This document shows positions 18,981-28,703 of a stretch of 41,924 bases of DNA, in pieces (position 1 is the stretch's first letter; the number at the start of each line of letters is the position of its first letter). The notes below the pieces were generated by a model. The model was not told where the DNA came from, made no database searches, and saw only the letters and a program-made list of their open reading frames with translations. Source of the DNA: Gammaproteobacteria bacterium (GTDB taxonomy: Bacteria; Pseudomonadota; Gammaproteobacteria; Acidiferrobacterales; SPGG2); contig JAOTYM010000025.1 of assembly GCA_029861845.1 (NCBI GenBank), forward strand, positions 1 to 41,924, given 5' to 3'. The translations under genes were made by a program, and so were the position numbers.

Positions 18981-19393
18981 CGGAACGTCGAATCTGCCGC
19001 ATTGCGCGTGGATTTTACAGGTTGCGTTATCGGTCACGCCCGCTCATGCCGCCAGCACGGCACTGCGGATTATTGAACTCAAGCATCGTACGGTTGACCA
19101 GGGGCTGCCGATAGTCATCCCGCTGATGCAGGCCGGGCGTATGATCGGTGGTCACGGATTCCAACTTTTCGTCCGCACGTCCGACCGATAGTTACATGAG
19201 CTCGAGCCGGTCGTGGCATCCGTAAGTGTAACCAGACGAAACTTTAAGATCACCATACAGCAATCAAGCCGACCAGCGCCTGCGCTGCGTCGAAGGCACG
19301 GTCTAAACTAAAGTGGGCAAGCGCATCATTATCACCGGCAACACAGCCAGCGCGACAGTCGACATAGATACCAAACACAAGTCGCCAAAAGCC
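18964..19393 (+). pseudogene. Broken secretin-domain (NolW-like) protein gene
   Basis: Overlapping the end of the NlpC gene, one frame reads a signal-peptide-like segment and then TALRIIELKHRTVDQGLPIV and GHGFQLFVRTSDR. This is the beginning of the secretin N1-like repeat found in NolW/PilQ-type proteins. A TAG at 19189-19191 interrupts it, the same frame continues as LHELEPVVASVSVTRRNFKI to another stop, and a third piece (VGKRIIITGNTASATVDID, from 19313) is in a different frame. At least one nonsense codon and one frameshift are needed, so the gene looks dead. From 19394 to sucA nothing is recognisable. Confidence 0.5.
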
Positions 19394-19462
19394 TTATTCA
19401 ATTCAAACACTTCAACGCCTGCGAATGTTGCAAGCGCTTATCAAAGCGCGTAGCCTAATAGC

Positions 19463-22348
19463 ATGATCGGAGTGCCGTTTTCGTTCTCACAGGAATCAGA
19501 GGACCCCTCGTATCTGTTTAGTGAGAACGCTTACTACATCGAAGACCTCTACGCTCGCTACCTGAAGGATCCAAACGCGGTTAGCCAGGCGTGGCGGGAC
19601 TATTTCACCGCTATTCAAGACGGTATCCCAGATGTGCGCGAGGCGGCGACAGCAGCAATGCGCACAACGACAGCACCGGCGGCGGCCCCGAAGACTACCG
19701 CGCCTTCCCCCGGCGTTGATGCGCTTAAACAGACGGCAGCACTGCGGCTCATCACAGTTTATCGAGCTCGTGGCCACCAGCAGGCCGATGTGGACCCACT
19801 GAGAGTGCGTCCGCGCCCACCGGTACCGGACCTCGACCCCGCGTTTCACAACCTCAGCGAAGCAGACATGGACACCGTCTTCCATACCGGGGCGCTAGAG
19901 TTGGGACTTCGCGGTCAAAAGGCCGGCTCACGTGCGCTAGCGACCACCGGCCAGCTGCCGTTGAGAAAAATCATCGAGCTCGCTCGACAGATCTATTGTG
20001 GGTCCATTGGCAGCGAGTACATGCACATCACAGGCACCACGCAGAAAAAGTGGATTCAAGAACGCCTTGAGCGACAGCTGGGCAAGCCACAGTCTACACC
20101 CGAAGAGCGCCGGCAGATCCTGCAGTGGGTGACCGCGGCGGAGGGTCTGGAAAGATATCTGCACACCAAATACGTCGGGCAGAAACGATTCTCACTCGAA
20201 GGGGCCGAGAGCCTCATCCCCTTATTAGATGCATTGATCCAACGGGCCGGCACCCACAAGATTGGAGAGGTCGTGTTAGGTATGGCCCACCGTGGACGCC
20301 TTAACGTGCTGGTCAACATTCTGGGAAAATCGCCCGCGGAATTGTTTCTAGAGTTCGAAGGCAAAGTCGACCCCGACGATACCACCGGCTCAGGTGACGT
20401 TAAGTACCACCAGGGCTTTTCGTCCGACATCGGCACGCCGGGTGGACCAGTTCATCTGGCGCTGGCCTTCAATCCGTCACATTTGGAGATCGTTGATCCC
20501 ATGGTTGAGGGGTCGGTAAGAGCGCGCCAGGAACGCCGCGGCGACCGTTCTGGAGACCAAGTGCTACCCATACTCGTACACGGGGATGCAGCTTTCGCTG
20601 GGCAAGGCGTGGTAATGGAGACCTTTAATATGTCACAGGCCCGTGGTTTCGCGACCGGCGGTACTGTTCATATTGTTGTCAACAACCAGATTGGCTTCAC
20701 TACCAGCAACCCACTTGATTCGCGTTCAACGTTTTACTGCACTGAAGTCGCGAAGATGGTGCAGGCGCCGATTTTTCACGTCAACGGTGATGACCCGGAG
20801 GCAGTCGTACTCATTACGAAACTAGCATTGGACTTCCGGATGGAATTCCATAAGGACGTGGTGGTGGACCTAATATGCTACCGACGCCACGGACACAATG
20901 AAGCCGATGAGCCGGCGGTAACGCAACCGATGATGTACCAGAAGATCAAGGCACATCCAACCACACGTAAACGCTATGCCGACCGGCTTATCGAAGAAAA
21001 CGTGATCACCAAGGAACAAGCCGAAGAGCTTGTCAACAATTATCGGGATGCGCTTGACGACGGAGAGGTGGTCGCCCATCGGATCCTCTCTGACGCTAGT
21101 AGCCAGTACGTGGTCGACTGGACGCCTTACAAGAACGTGGCCTGGACCCATCCTGCCGATACCGCAGTACCCCCGGAGACGTTACAAGAGATCTCTGAAC
21201 AGATAAATCAAGACCCCAAGGGATTTGAGCTACATCCGCGCGTAAATAGAATCCTCCAAGATCGACGTAAGATGGCCGCGGGTGGCCATCCTATCGATTG
21301 GGGGTTTGCCGAAACCATGGCCTACGGCGCGCTCTTGCGGGATGGATACTCGGTCAGGCTAACCGGTCAGGATTCGGGACGAGGGACATTCTTCCATCGG
21401 CATGCGGTACTTCACAATCAGAAAGATGGGGAGACCTATGTACCCCTACAACATGTCGTAAAGGGTCCACCTCATTTTCGAGTGATTGACTCGCTGCTCT
21501 CTGAGGAAGCGGTGTTGGCGTTTGAGTATGGCTTTAGCACGGCGCAGCCAAATGCACTCGTCATATGGGAGGCACAATTTGGGGATTTTGTAAACGGTGC
21601 TCAAGTTGTTATTGACCAATTCATCAGCAGCGGTGGCACCAAATGGGGACGCCAATGCGGCCTGACGATGTTTCTACCGCACGGCTTCGAAGGGCAAGGA
21701 CCGGAACACTCATCCGCTCGTCTTGAACGCTTTATGCAATTATGCGCCGACCATAATATTCAAGTGTGCGTACCAACAACACCCGCACAAATGTTTCATA
21801 TGCTGCGAAGACAATGCTTGCGACCGTTCCGTCGCCCGCTGATTGTCATGACACCCAAGAGTCTGCTGCGACACAAGCTGTCGACGTCGGCGCTTGATAG
21901 CTTATCCAGTGGCGGTTTCCAGACGGTGATCCCTGAAATCGATACACTAACCGCCAAATCAGTTGAACGTATTATCCTTTGTAGCGGCAAGGTTTACTAT
22001 GACTTGCTCGAGGAACGCCGGTCTCGCAAACTCGACAAGATTGCCATTGTTCGCATCGAGCAACTGCATCCATTTCCCCGCGAGCAGCTTGCGGGTGAAC
22101 TTAAACGATATCGACACGCAAAGAGCATTGTTTGGTGTCAGGAGGAACCGCAAAACCAGGGGGCATGGTACCAAATCCAACATCACCTACGCGCTTGCAT
22201 GCTGCCGAATCAAACTCTCGGTTACGCGGGGCGTGCTGCCTCCGCTTCTCCTGCCGTCGGCCAGTTCAGCTTACACCTTGAGCAACAGAAAGCATTGGTG
22301 GATGACGCTCTAACCATCGCCGTGAGACGCAAACGTCAAACCAAGTAA
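19463..22348 (+). CDS. sucA: 2-oxoglutarate dehydrogenase E1 component
   Basis: Thiamine-diphosphate dependent decarboxylase of the TCA-cycle 2-oxoglutarate dehydrogenase complex. The 961 residues are slightly more than E. coli SucA (933); the excess is an A/T/P-rich linker after the N-terminal E2-binding segment ([14 protein letters not shown]). Core motifs include [75 protein letters not shown] and [12 protein letters not shown]. sucB follows after 37 bases and lpdA after that, a complete complex in one operon. No clear Shine-Dalgarno precedes the ATG. Confidence 0.97.
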   Translation: MIGVPFSFSQESEDPSYLFSENAYYIEDLYARYLKDPNAVSQAWRDYFTAIQDGIPDVREAATAAMRTTTAPAAAPKTTAPSPGVDALKQTAALRLITVYRARGHQQADVDPLRVRPRPPVPDLDPAFHNLSEADMDTVFHTGALELGLRGQKAGSRALATTGQLPLRKIIELARQIYCGSIGSEYMHITGTTQKKWIQERLERQLGKPQSTPEERRQILQWVTAAEGLERYLHTKYVGQKRFSLEGAESLIPLLDALIQRAGTHKIGEVVLGMAHRGRLNVLVNILGKSPAELFLEFEGKVDPDDTTGSGDVKYHQGFSSDIGTPGGPVHLALAFNPSHLEIVDPMVEGSVRARQERRGDRSGDQVLPILVHGDAAFAGQGVVMETFNMSQARGFATGGTVHIVVNNQIGFTTSNPLDSRSTFYCTEVAKMVQAPIFHVNGDDPEAVVLITKLALDFRMEFHKDVVVDLICYRRHGHNEADEPAVTQPMMYQKIKAHPTTRKRYADRLIEENVITKEQAEELVNNYRDALDDGEVVAHRILSDASSQYVVDWTPYKNVAWTHPADTAVPPETLQEISEQINQDPKGFELHPRVNRILQDRRKMAAGGHPIDWGFAETMAYGALLRDGYSVRLTGQDSGRGTFFHRHAVLHNQKDGETYVPLQHVVKGPPHFRVIDSLLSEEAVLAFEYGFSTAQPNALVIWEAQFGDFVNGAQVVIDQFISSGGTKWGRQCGLTMFLPHGFEGQGPEHSSARLERFMQLCADHNIQVCVPTTPAQMFHMLRRQCLRPFRRPLIVMTPKSLLRHKLSTSALDSLSSGGFQTVIPEIDTLTAKSVERIILCSGKVYYDLLEERRSRKLDKIAIVRIEQLHPFPREQLAGELKRYRHAKSIVWCQEEPQNQGAWYQIQHHLRACMLPNQTLGYAGRAASASPAVGQFSLHLEQQKALVDDALTIAVRRKRQTK

Positions 22349-22385
22349 CCGATCTCAACAATCACAAATACTGAAGAACAAAACA

Positions 22386-23642
22386 ATGCGTGTTGAAGTA
22401 AAATCTCCCACGCTTCCAGAATCGGTGGCCGAAGCAACGCTCCTGAGTTGGCACAAACAGGCAGGCGAAAGCGTTGCCCGCGACGAGAACCTCGTCGATA
22501 TCGAGACCGAAAAAGTCGTCTTGGAAGTGCCGGCTCCCCGAGATGGTGTGCTGCAAGAAGTGCTAAAACGCGATGGCGAAGCAGTCGGTAGCGACGAGCC
22601 GATTGCGATTATCGAAACTGAGGCCGCCGGTACATCGGCAACCCAACAAAGTTCGACTACAGCACCCAAGGAACGGCCGGCCGACGAAGCAAGGCCCGAA
22701 ACGATTGACAACGACGCGCCCTTAAGCCCGGCCGTGCGCCGTTTGCTCGTGGAGCACGATTTGAATCCGGCGCAAATCCCGGCCACCGGCAAAGGCGGGA
22801 GACTCATCAAGGAAGATGTACTCAACTTTGTGCGTGAACAAGGCTATCAGCCGCCCGAGACGAAAGTAAGGGTCGACACCCCGGCGCCAACACCGTCACC
22901 AGCACCAGCCGCTACACCCAAATCCCGAGCCACCGACGGCGAGCGCTCGGAACGTCGCGTTCCCATGACCCGGCTGCGCGCGACCATAGCGGAACGTTTG
23001 CTACACGCACAACATGAAGCGGCGCTGTTAACAACCTTTAATGAAGTGAACATGCAGGCGGTGATGGATCTGCGGCGACAGTACCGAGACCGCTTTGAGA
23101 AGGAACACGGCGCTAGGCTTGGCTTTATGTCGTTCTTTGTCAAAGCTAGTGCACAAGCACTAAAACAGTATTCGATAATCAACGCCTCAGTTGACGGCAA
23201 AGACACCGTCTATCACGATAACTACGATATCGGCATTGCGGTCGCCGGGGCACGCGGGCTTGTGGTGCCGGTGTTACGCGACGCCGACCAATTGAGCTTT
23301 GCCGAAATCGAGACGCGCATTGCCGATTTCGGAAAAAGGGCGGGCGACGGAAGCCTTACCATGGAAGAACTCATGGGCGGTACGTTCACCATTACAAACG
23401 GTGGCATCTTTGGTTCGCTCGTGTCCACACCATTAGTGAACCCGCCACAAAGCGCCATCCTGGGGATGCACAAGATACAACAACGTCCGGTTGCCGAAGA
23501 TAACGAGGTGCGCATTCGACCCATGATGTATCTGGCGCTGACCTATGATCACCGCATTATAGACGGGCGCGAGGCAGTACAGTTCTTAGTCGCTATCAAA
23601 GATGTGTTGGAGGATCCCGCACGGTTATTGCTCGAGATCTGA
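22386..23642 (+). CDS. sucB: Dihydrolipoyllysine-residue succinyltransferase (E2) of 2-oxoglutarate dehydrogenase
   Basis: Core of the 2-oxoglutarate dehydrogenase complex, passing the succinyl group to CoA. Its 418 residues show one lipoyl domain (lipoyl Lys in [15 protein letters not shown], about residue 43), an Ala/Pro linker, a peripheral-subunit-binding domain ([16 protein letters not shown] with [12 protein letters not shown]), a second linker, and the catalytic domain with [16 protein letters not shown] and the active-site [14 protein letters not shown]. Length and order match E. coli SucB. Confidence 0.97.
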   Translation: MRVEVKSPTLPESVAEATLLSWHKQAGESVARDENLVDIETEKVVLEVPAPRDGVLQEVLKRDGEAVGSDEPIAIIETEAAGTSATQQSSTTAPKERPADEARPETIDNDAPLSPAVRRLLVEHDLNPAQIPATGKGGRLIKEDVLNFVREQGYQPPETKVRVDTPAPTPSPAPAATPKSRATDGERSERRVPMTRLRATIAERLLHAQHEAALLTTFNEVNMQAVMDLRRQYRDRFEKEHGARLGFMSFFVKASAQALKQYSIINASVDGKDTVYHDNYDIGIAVAGARGLVVPVLRDADQLSFAEIETRIADFGKRAGDGSLTMEELMGGTFTITNGGIFGSLVSTPLVNPPQSAILGMHKIQQRPVAEDNEVRIRPMMYLALTYDHRIIDGREAVQFLVAIKDVLEDPARLLLEI

Positions 23643-23762
23643 ACCGCCGCGAGATAATCATATAAGGGACCGCGGTAACGCCGCCAGTAGCGGTATAAGT
23701 AACAAGCAGGCAGCAAACGCCAAAAACAAACGCTAGTCGGCCTTCACTAGCAGGGGGAGGGT

Positions 23763-25193
23763 ATGGCCAAGTCCTATGATGTCGTTGTAATCGGAGCAGG
23801 ACCGGCCGGATATGTGGCCGCTATCCGTTGCGCCCAACTTGGGTTGCGAACCGCGTGCGTTGACGAGTGGGTCAATAAGAAAGGCAAACCAGCCCTCGGC
23901 GGCACCTGCCTAAATGTCGGCTGTATCCCCTCAAAGGACTTACTGCAGGCATCGGAAAACTACTACCGGTTGCAACACCAATTTGGCGCCTACGGTATCC
24001 AAGCGGACAAAGTCAGTATCGACATTTCGACCATGATCGCGCACAAAGATCGCGTTGTGAACGATCTTACCTCCGGGATCGCCACTTTGTTCAAGGCAAA
24101 CAAGATCACAGCAATACATGGTCATGGACGTCTGCTCGATGGCAAGCGCGTGGAAATTTCTGATCCCGGCTCAAACAAACCCAAAGAGACCATCGAAGGG
24201 CAGAGCATAATCATTGCCAGTGGCTCAGATGCGATAGACATAGGTGAAGCGCCTACCGATGGCGACCGTATTGTTAACTCTACGGGTGCATTGGAGTTTC
24301 TCGAGGTGCCAAAGCGGCTTGCGGTAATCGGCGCCGGCACAATCGGCTTGGAACTCGGCAGCGTGTGGCGACGACTCGGGTCGGAGGTCGTGTTGCTGGA
24401 AGCGTTAGATACGTTCCTGCCCGCGGTCGACCAACAGATAGCCAAGGAAGCCATGCGACAGTTCACGCGTCAGGGGCTTGATATTCAACTGGGTACGCGT
24501 GTCGTATCCGCCAGTGTGAAACAAAAGCGAGTGTCTATTCGGCACCGTGGAAAAAACGGTGAACAAGAGCTTAAGGTAGATCGCCTGATTGTCGCGGTGG
24601 GCCGTCGGCCCAATACTGGCAACCTGTTTAGCCCAGAATCAGGGCTTTTATTGGACGAGCGCGGTTTCATAAACGTAAATGAAGCGTGCCGCACCAACCT
24701 GCCTGATGTTTACGCAATTGGAGATGTCGTGCGTGGCCCGATGCTGGCCCACAAGGGTTCAGAAGAAGGCGTGGCGGTGGCCGAAGTGATCGCCGGCGGC
24801 ACCGGTCATGTTAACTACGAGGCCGTACCTTGGGTCATCTATACAGCCCCCGAGATTGCCTGGGTCGGCAAGACGGAACAGGCGCTCAAGGAGGCCGGGG
24901 AACCCTATAAAGCGGGCGCTTTTCCATTTGCGGCCAACGGCCGAGCTCGGGCCATGGAAGAAGCGGTCGGCATGGTCAAGATTGTCGCCCACGAAGCCAC
25001 CGATCGCGTCCTCGGTGTCCACATCATCGGCCCGTTTGCGTCCGAGCTCATCGCCGAGGCCGTACTGGCGATAGAGTACTGCGCCAGCGCCGAAGACCTG
25101 GCGCGCACCATCCACGCCCATCCTACTCTCTCCGAGGCCTTGCACGAAGCTGCATTGGCGGTGGATAAGCGCGCATTACATAAGGTCAACTGA
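23763..25193 (+). CDS. lpdA: Dihydrolipoyl dehydrogenase (E3)
   Basis: FAD flavoprotein that reoxidises the lipoyl groups of E2 using NAD+. The 476-residue chain has the N-terminal FAD-binding GAGPAGYVAAIRCAQLG, the redox disulphide GGTCLNVGCIPSK, an NAD-binding GAGTIGLELGSVW, YAIGDVVRGPMLAHKGSEEG, and the C-terminal catalytic HAHPTLSEALHEAAL. GGGGGAGGG lies right before the ATG. It is separated from sucB by 120 bases with no gene, so it may also have its own promoter. It could serve other 2-oxoacid complexes as well. Confidence 0.97.
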   Translation: MAKSYDVVVIGAGPAGYVAAIRCAQLGLRTACVDEWVNKKGKPALGGTCLNVGCIPSKDLLQASENYYRLQHQFGAYGIQADKVSIDISTMIAHKDRVVNDLTSGIATLFKANKITAIHGHGRLLDGKRVEISDPGSNKPKETIEGQSIIIASGSDAIDIGEAPTDGDRIVNSTGALEFLEVPKRLAVIGAGTIGLELGSVWRRLGSEVVLLEALDTFLPAVDQQIAKEAMRQFTRQGLDIQLGTRVVSASVKQKRVSIRHRGKNGEQELKVDRLIVAVGRRPNTGNLFSPESGLLLDERGFINVNEACRTNLPDVYAIGDVVRGPMLAHKGSEEGVAVAEVIAGGTGHVNYEAVPWVIYTAPEIAWVGKTEQALKEAGEPYKAGAFPFAANGRARAMEEAVGMVKIVAHEATDRVLGVHIIGPFASELIAEAVLAIEYCASAEDLARTIHAHPTLSEALHEAALAVDKRALHKVN

Positions 25194-25366
25194 GCGCCGT
25201 CGGTGTCGGCACGCCCACGGCCGGCCGCCAACCAGCGCGACCCCAGGCGGCGACCCTTGCCCTTTTGCGGCCAGTTCGTCGGCTCATTAGTACCGGAACC
25301 GTCCGCATAGGCTATACCTTATAGGGGTCCCTGGGCCGCCGGCAGTCCGCGTCAGCCGCCGATCGT

Positions 25367-25382
25367 TGGCACGTAAATTGCT
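25367..25382 (+). promoter_or_regulatory. Consensus sigma-54 (RpoN) promoter
   Basis: TGGCACG (25367-25373), four bases (TAAA), then TTGCT (25378-25382) is an exact match to the sigma-54 consensus TGGCACG-N4-TTGCW. GG and GC have the required spacing for -24 and -12. Transcription would begin near 25393, about 43 bases before the zinc-ribbon gene. An enhancer-binding protein would be needed; none is encoded in this window. Confidence 0.8.
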
Positions 25383-25435
25383 TTTTTGCAGGGGCCAGCG
25401 GTATATCTGAATTAAACCCCGAGCGAAGTAGCGCC

Positions 25436-26935
25436 TTGAGTATTTTTACCAAAGACTGTCCGCAATGCGCGGAGACGAATGCTGCCTACGTCGTACGCTG
25501 CCAATGCGGCTTCGCGTTCGCTGCGGATGACGGTGGCGAGTCCCAAACCGAGGAGGAACTTGCGCTCGAAGAGGAAAAACTCTATCAAGAGTACCTAGCC
25601 GCACGCGCCCGGCAGGCGGGCGGCACGGCCGCCTACGCCACCAAATCAGCGACCGCCGAACCCACAGACCAGGCCAAAATCAAAGCAGCCGAGCAGGCCA
25701 AGGCCGCGGCCGAGCACGCCCAGGCAGAGCTCAAGATACAGACCACCCGCGTCATCGAACGCACCACCGAAAGAAAACCCGCGACAGTTGAACCCGCGGC
25801 CGCGCCGGCCATTGCCCAAACCGCCGATGCGGAATCTGCGCCACCGGCAGCAAAACCGCCTACCGCTACCGCACCTGTTCAAACTACGGCCCCCGGCGGG
25901 ACGACGCAAACACCGGCGCCGAAACCGTCCGTGAAAGCCAAGCAATCGTGGTTGATACCGGGGGCTAAATCAGATGCGAAATCTGATGCGATCACCCAGC
26001 CAGCGGCAGCAAAACCGGCCGTGGCAACGCCGGCTAAGCCCGCTACTAACACTAGTCACGCAAGACCGACACCCGCGGCCACAAATGTTCATGGCGCCAA
26101 GATGTCGGCGGCACAACGCGCCAAACAGCTCGAGCAACGCCTTAAGGAAGTGCAAGACAAGCGGGACAGCAACACCACAACTATGAGAGCGAACGCGGCT
26201 AGCAAGATCAAGACAAGCGCGGGGGCGGTAAAACCCAACCCGGACTCTGCGAGGGCGGCGGCAGCAGCAACTTCGCGCCCGCCGACAGCGCCCGCGACCA
26301 CGGCACCAGTGAAGCGCCCGGCGACGCCTCAGGTAACGACAGTGGCCAAAACCGATGACACGAGCGTGCCTCCACCCAGCAAGCCAACCAGGGCGGCGCT
26401 CGATACTAAACCCGATCAGCCAAAGACGGTTGCTAAAACAAAGCCCCCCAAAACACAGCCCCCCAAACCCAAGAAGGCTAATGGTAGTGATACCGCACCA
26501 GCGGCCGGCAATACCATACCGGTGCCGGCGGCTAAGGAAGCGGTCCGATCACCTAGCATGACGGCCACGGCAAAAGCCGATCTTGAGGCCGCGCTGCAAG
26601 CGTTGAATACGAAAACACCGGAAACCAACCCAGCCATACCCACGCCGACCGAAAGCGGCAATGGCGCCGACCAGACGGATGCGGTGCCCGAAGAATTACT
26701 CCATAGCAACGCCCAGGCCCGGCTAGCTGGTTTGACTCAGAACAGCGGCCTAGGGTGTACAGAGAAAGAATGCCCCAATTGCACAGCATTGGTGCCCATG
26801 GATGCCGACCGTTGCGGCTGTGGATTTGGATTCCCGACCAAAGAAGACGTCATGCCATCGTTGTCCTTGACTGAGTCGGACGTCGAGGCCCTCGAAAAAC
26901 GCAGCAAATCGAGCAGTATAAATCACCTCCGTTAG
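25436..26935 (+). CDS. Double zinc-ribbon protein with a long low-complexity linker
   Basis: Protein of 499 residues, family not recognised. A zinc ribbon opens the chain (Cys 8, 11, 22 and 24, CPQC...RCQCGFAF) and a near copy lies close to the end (Cys 446, 449, 460 and 462, CPNC...RCGCGFGF). After the first ribbon comes an acidic helix (EEELALEEEKLYQEYLAARA), then about 350 residues of A, P, T and K, surely disordered. A short LEAALQALNTK helix and an ARLAGLTQNS segment precede the second ribbon. The start is TTG 25436, just before the first ribbon. It stands alone between lpdA and the FAD gene behind a sigma-54 promoter. It could be a scaffold holding two partners; this is inference. Confidence 0.75.
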   Translation: MSIFTKDCPQCAETNAAYVVRCQCGFAFAADDGGESQTEEELALEEEKLYQEYLAARARQAGGTAAYATKSATAEPTDQAKIKAAEQAKAAAEHAQAELKIQTTRVIERTTERKPATVEPAAAPAIAQTADAESAPPAAKPPTATAPVQTTAPGGTTQTPAPKPSVKAKQSWLIPGAKSDAKSDAITQPAAAKPAVATPAKPATNTSHARPTPAATNVHGAKMSAAQRAKQLEQRLKEVQDKRDSNTTTMRANAASKIKTSAGAVKPNPDSARAAAAATSRPPTAPATTAPVKRPATPQVTTVAKTDDTSVPPPSKPTRAALDTKPDQPKTVAKTKPPKTQPPKPKKANGSDTAPAAGNTIPVPAAKEAVRSPSMTATAKADLEAALQALNTKTPETNPAIPTPTESGNGADQTDAVPEELLHSNAQARLAGLTQNSGLGCTEKECPNCTALVPMDADRCGCGFGFPTKEDVMPSLSLTESDVEALEKRSKSSSINHLR

Positions 26936-27104
26936 CCCCCCTAAGTCGTTAGATCGCTCGACCAAACCCCCCAGGCATGCTTGCTACGCGCGATTACTGC
27001 CACCCGGCTCCCCGCCTTTACATCAAACCGACACTGCGGCAACTTACGGTCTGTGGACGAAAACCGGCGAAAACCATGGGGCAACTATTGACGGAGACCG
27101 AAGA

Positions 27105-28445
27105 ATGTCGGCGAACGACTACGAATACAAGAAACAACGCCTGATCGAACAACTGCGATCCCATGACGGCAACGGTGTCGGGTTACAGAAGACAACCTCT
27201 AACCTGTTTCGGGATCGCAGTCGAACAAACCAACATAGGCTTGATGTCTCCGGCTTTAACCAAATCCTCAACGTAAACGGAAACGAAGGTTGGGCAGAAA
27301 TCGAGGGTATGGCGACCTACCAGGATATCGTTGATGCCACCCTCCCCCATGCCGTAATGCCGGCGGTTGTGCCTGAGCTTAAGTCGATTACCCTGGGCGG
27401 CGCCGTGACGGGAGTCGGCATTGAGTCGTCTTCGTTCAAGTACGGGCTCGTGCACGAAACCATTACCGAAATGGAAGTCTTGCTTGCCGATGGCCGAGTC
27501 ATTGTCTGCAGTCCGACTAACGAGCATAAGGATTTGTTCTTCGCGTTTCCTAATTCGTACGGGACGCTGGGCTATGCACTGAAATTGAAGCTCAAAGTCA
27601 TACCAGTGAAAGACTTTGTGCAGCTTACCCATGTCCGCTATACAGACGCAGACACGTACTTTAGAGACATGAAAGACGTCTGTGCACAGGACATCGACTT
27701 CCTGGACGGCACCGTGTTTGGCCCTGACGAGATATATATGACAATCGGTAAATGTGTCGACGAAGCGCCCTATACCAGTGATTACACCTACGAGAACATT
27801 TACTACCAGTCCATACGCCGACGGGAAACGGATTATCTCACCGTGTTCGACTACCTGTGGCGGTGGGATACGGATTGGTTCTGGTGTTCCAAGAACTTCC
27901 TGGTGCAACATACACTGGTACGTGCACTTGTCGGGAAATCACGACTAAACTCGTTGACGTATACCAAAATAATGCGCTGGAACAGCAAGTGGAAATTGGC
28001 GCATCGTATTAACCGGCTCAGGGGCATCCACAGCGAGTCGGTAATCCAGGATATAGACGTCGCCATCGAAAACGCACCCACCTTCTTGGAGTTCTTCAAT
28101 AAGGAGATTGGAATCACCCCGATATGGATATGCCCAATACAGACGTATGATCGTTCGGTGCAGTTCGATCTCTACCCTATGGACCCTCAACATGTGTATG
28201 TGAATTTCGGGTTTTGGGATGTGAAGAAAGGTCGAAAAAAGCTCCCCAAGGGCCACTACAACCGTCAGATTGAGCGCAAGATCATCGAACTCGGCGGCAT
28301 AAAGTCACTGTATTCGGACTCCTACTTCACGCAGGATGAGTTTTGGCAGGCCTACAACCGACCGGTTTATGACAGGCTCAAGGCGAAATATGATCCACAG
28401 GCCCGCTTAAAGGATATCTACCAGAAATGTGTGCTTAAACAATAA
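27105..28445 (+). CDS. FAD-linked oxidoreductase, DHCR24 (diminuto)-like
   Basis: PCMH-type (FAD_binding_4) flavoprotein of 446 residues. The FAD domain occupies about residues 20-190, with EIEGMATYQDIVDATLPH, SITLGGAVTGVGIESSS and FKYGLV, then VLLADGRVIVCSP and NSYGTLGYALKLKLKVIP. This closely resembles the eukaryotic delta24-sterol reductase DHCR24, minus its N-terminal membrane helix. Bacterial relatives include enzymes that reduce a methylene group on phospholipid acyl chains to make 10-methyl fatty acids. A lipid substrate is therefore plausible but unproven, and no fatty-acid methyltransferase lies beside it. GGAG stands about eight bases before the ATG. The dynamin-like genes follow in the same direction after 258 bases. 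Confidence 0.85.
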   Translation: MSANDYEYKKQRLIEQLRSHDGNGVGLQKTTSNLFRDRSRTNQHRLDVSGFNQILNVNGNEGWAEIEGMATYQDIVDATLPHAVMPAVVPELKSITLGGAVTGVGIESSSFKYGLVHETITEMEVLLADGRVIVCSPTNEHKDLFFAFPNSYGTLGYALKLKLKVIPVKDFVQLTHVRYTDADTYFRDMKDVCAQDIDFLDGTVFGPDEIYMTIGKCVDEAPYTSDYTYENIYYQSIRRRETDYLTVFDYLWRWDTDWFWCSKNFLVQHTLVRALVGKSRLNSLTYTKIMRWNSKWKLAHRINRLRGIHSESVIQDIDVAIENAPTFLEFFNKEIGITPIWICPIQTYDRSVQFDLYPMDPQHVYVNFGFWDVKKGRKKLPKGHYNRQIERKIIELGGIKSLYSDSYFTQDEFWQAYNRPVYDRLKAKYDPQARLKDIYQKCVLKQ

Positions 28446-28496
28446 TATATTCGACTAGACACCACTGTAGCTAGCCACGCGTCCTGGGCGACAAAA

Positions 28497-28511
28497 CGGC
28501 GCGTCGCGCCG
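28497..28511. repeat. CGGCGCG-T-CGCGCCG palindrome downstream of the FAD gene
   Basis: CGGCGCG (28497-28503) and CGCGCCG (28505-28511) form a perfect dyad around a single T, 52 bases after the FAD-oxidoreductase stop. It could be part of a terminator or a protein-binding dyad. There is no T-run after it. Confidence 0.3.
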
Positions 28512-28570
28512 ACAGCGCCACCACCACCGACTATATTCAGAGGGGCCGATCACTGGATTGGCTATCGATC

Positions 28571-28586
28571 TGGCATGCCTTTTGTA
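28571..28586 (+). promoter_or_regulatory. Sigma-54-like element upstream of the first dynamin-like gene
   Basis: TGGCATG (28571-28577), CCTT, then TTGTA (28582-28586) matches the sigma-54 layout except that the -12 element reads TTGT rather than TTGC. The start would be near 28597, giving a leader of about 107 bases. Very similar sequence, including a following GGCTAAA, precedes the second dynamin-like gene, which raises its credibility. Confidence 0.4.
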
Positions 28587-28703
28587 AGGCTAAAGCTGTG
28601 GTCCAAGAAGGCCTAGAAACAGGCCGAGCCGCCTAGTCGATAAAGTCCTGGCGCTGGCCGGCGGACATTGCGTTAGCGGTAACAAAGGAAAGTAAGGGTA
28701 CCC

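Noticed and set aside
25646..26709. Several minus-strand open frames opposite the zinc-ribbon gene
   Set aside because: Gly/Leu/Ala-rich shadows of the A/P/T/K-rich linker on the coding strand; no independent start signals.
27183..27911. 242-codon minus-strand frame opposite the FAD oxidoreductase
   Set aside because: The plus strand is a clear family member along its full length; the antisense frame has no recognisable domain.
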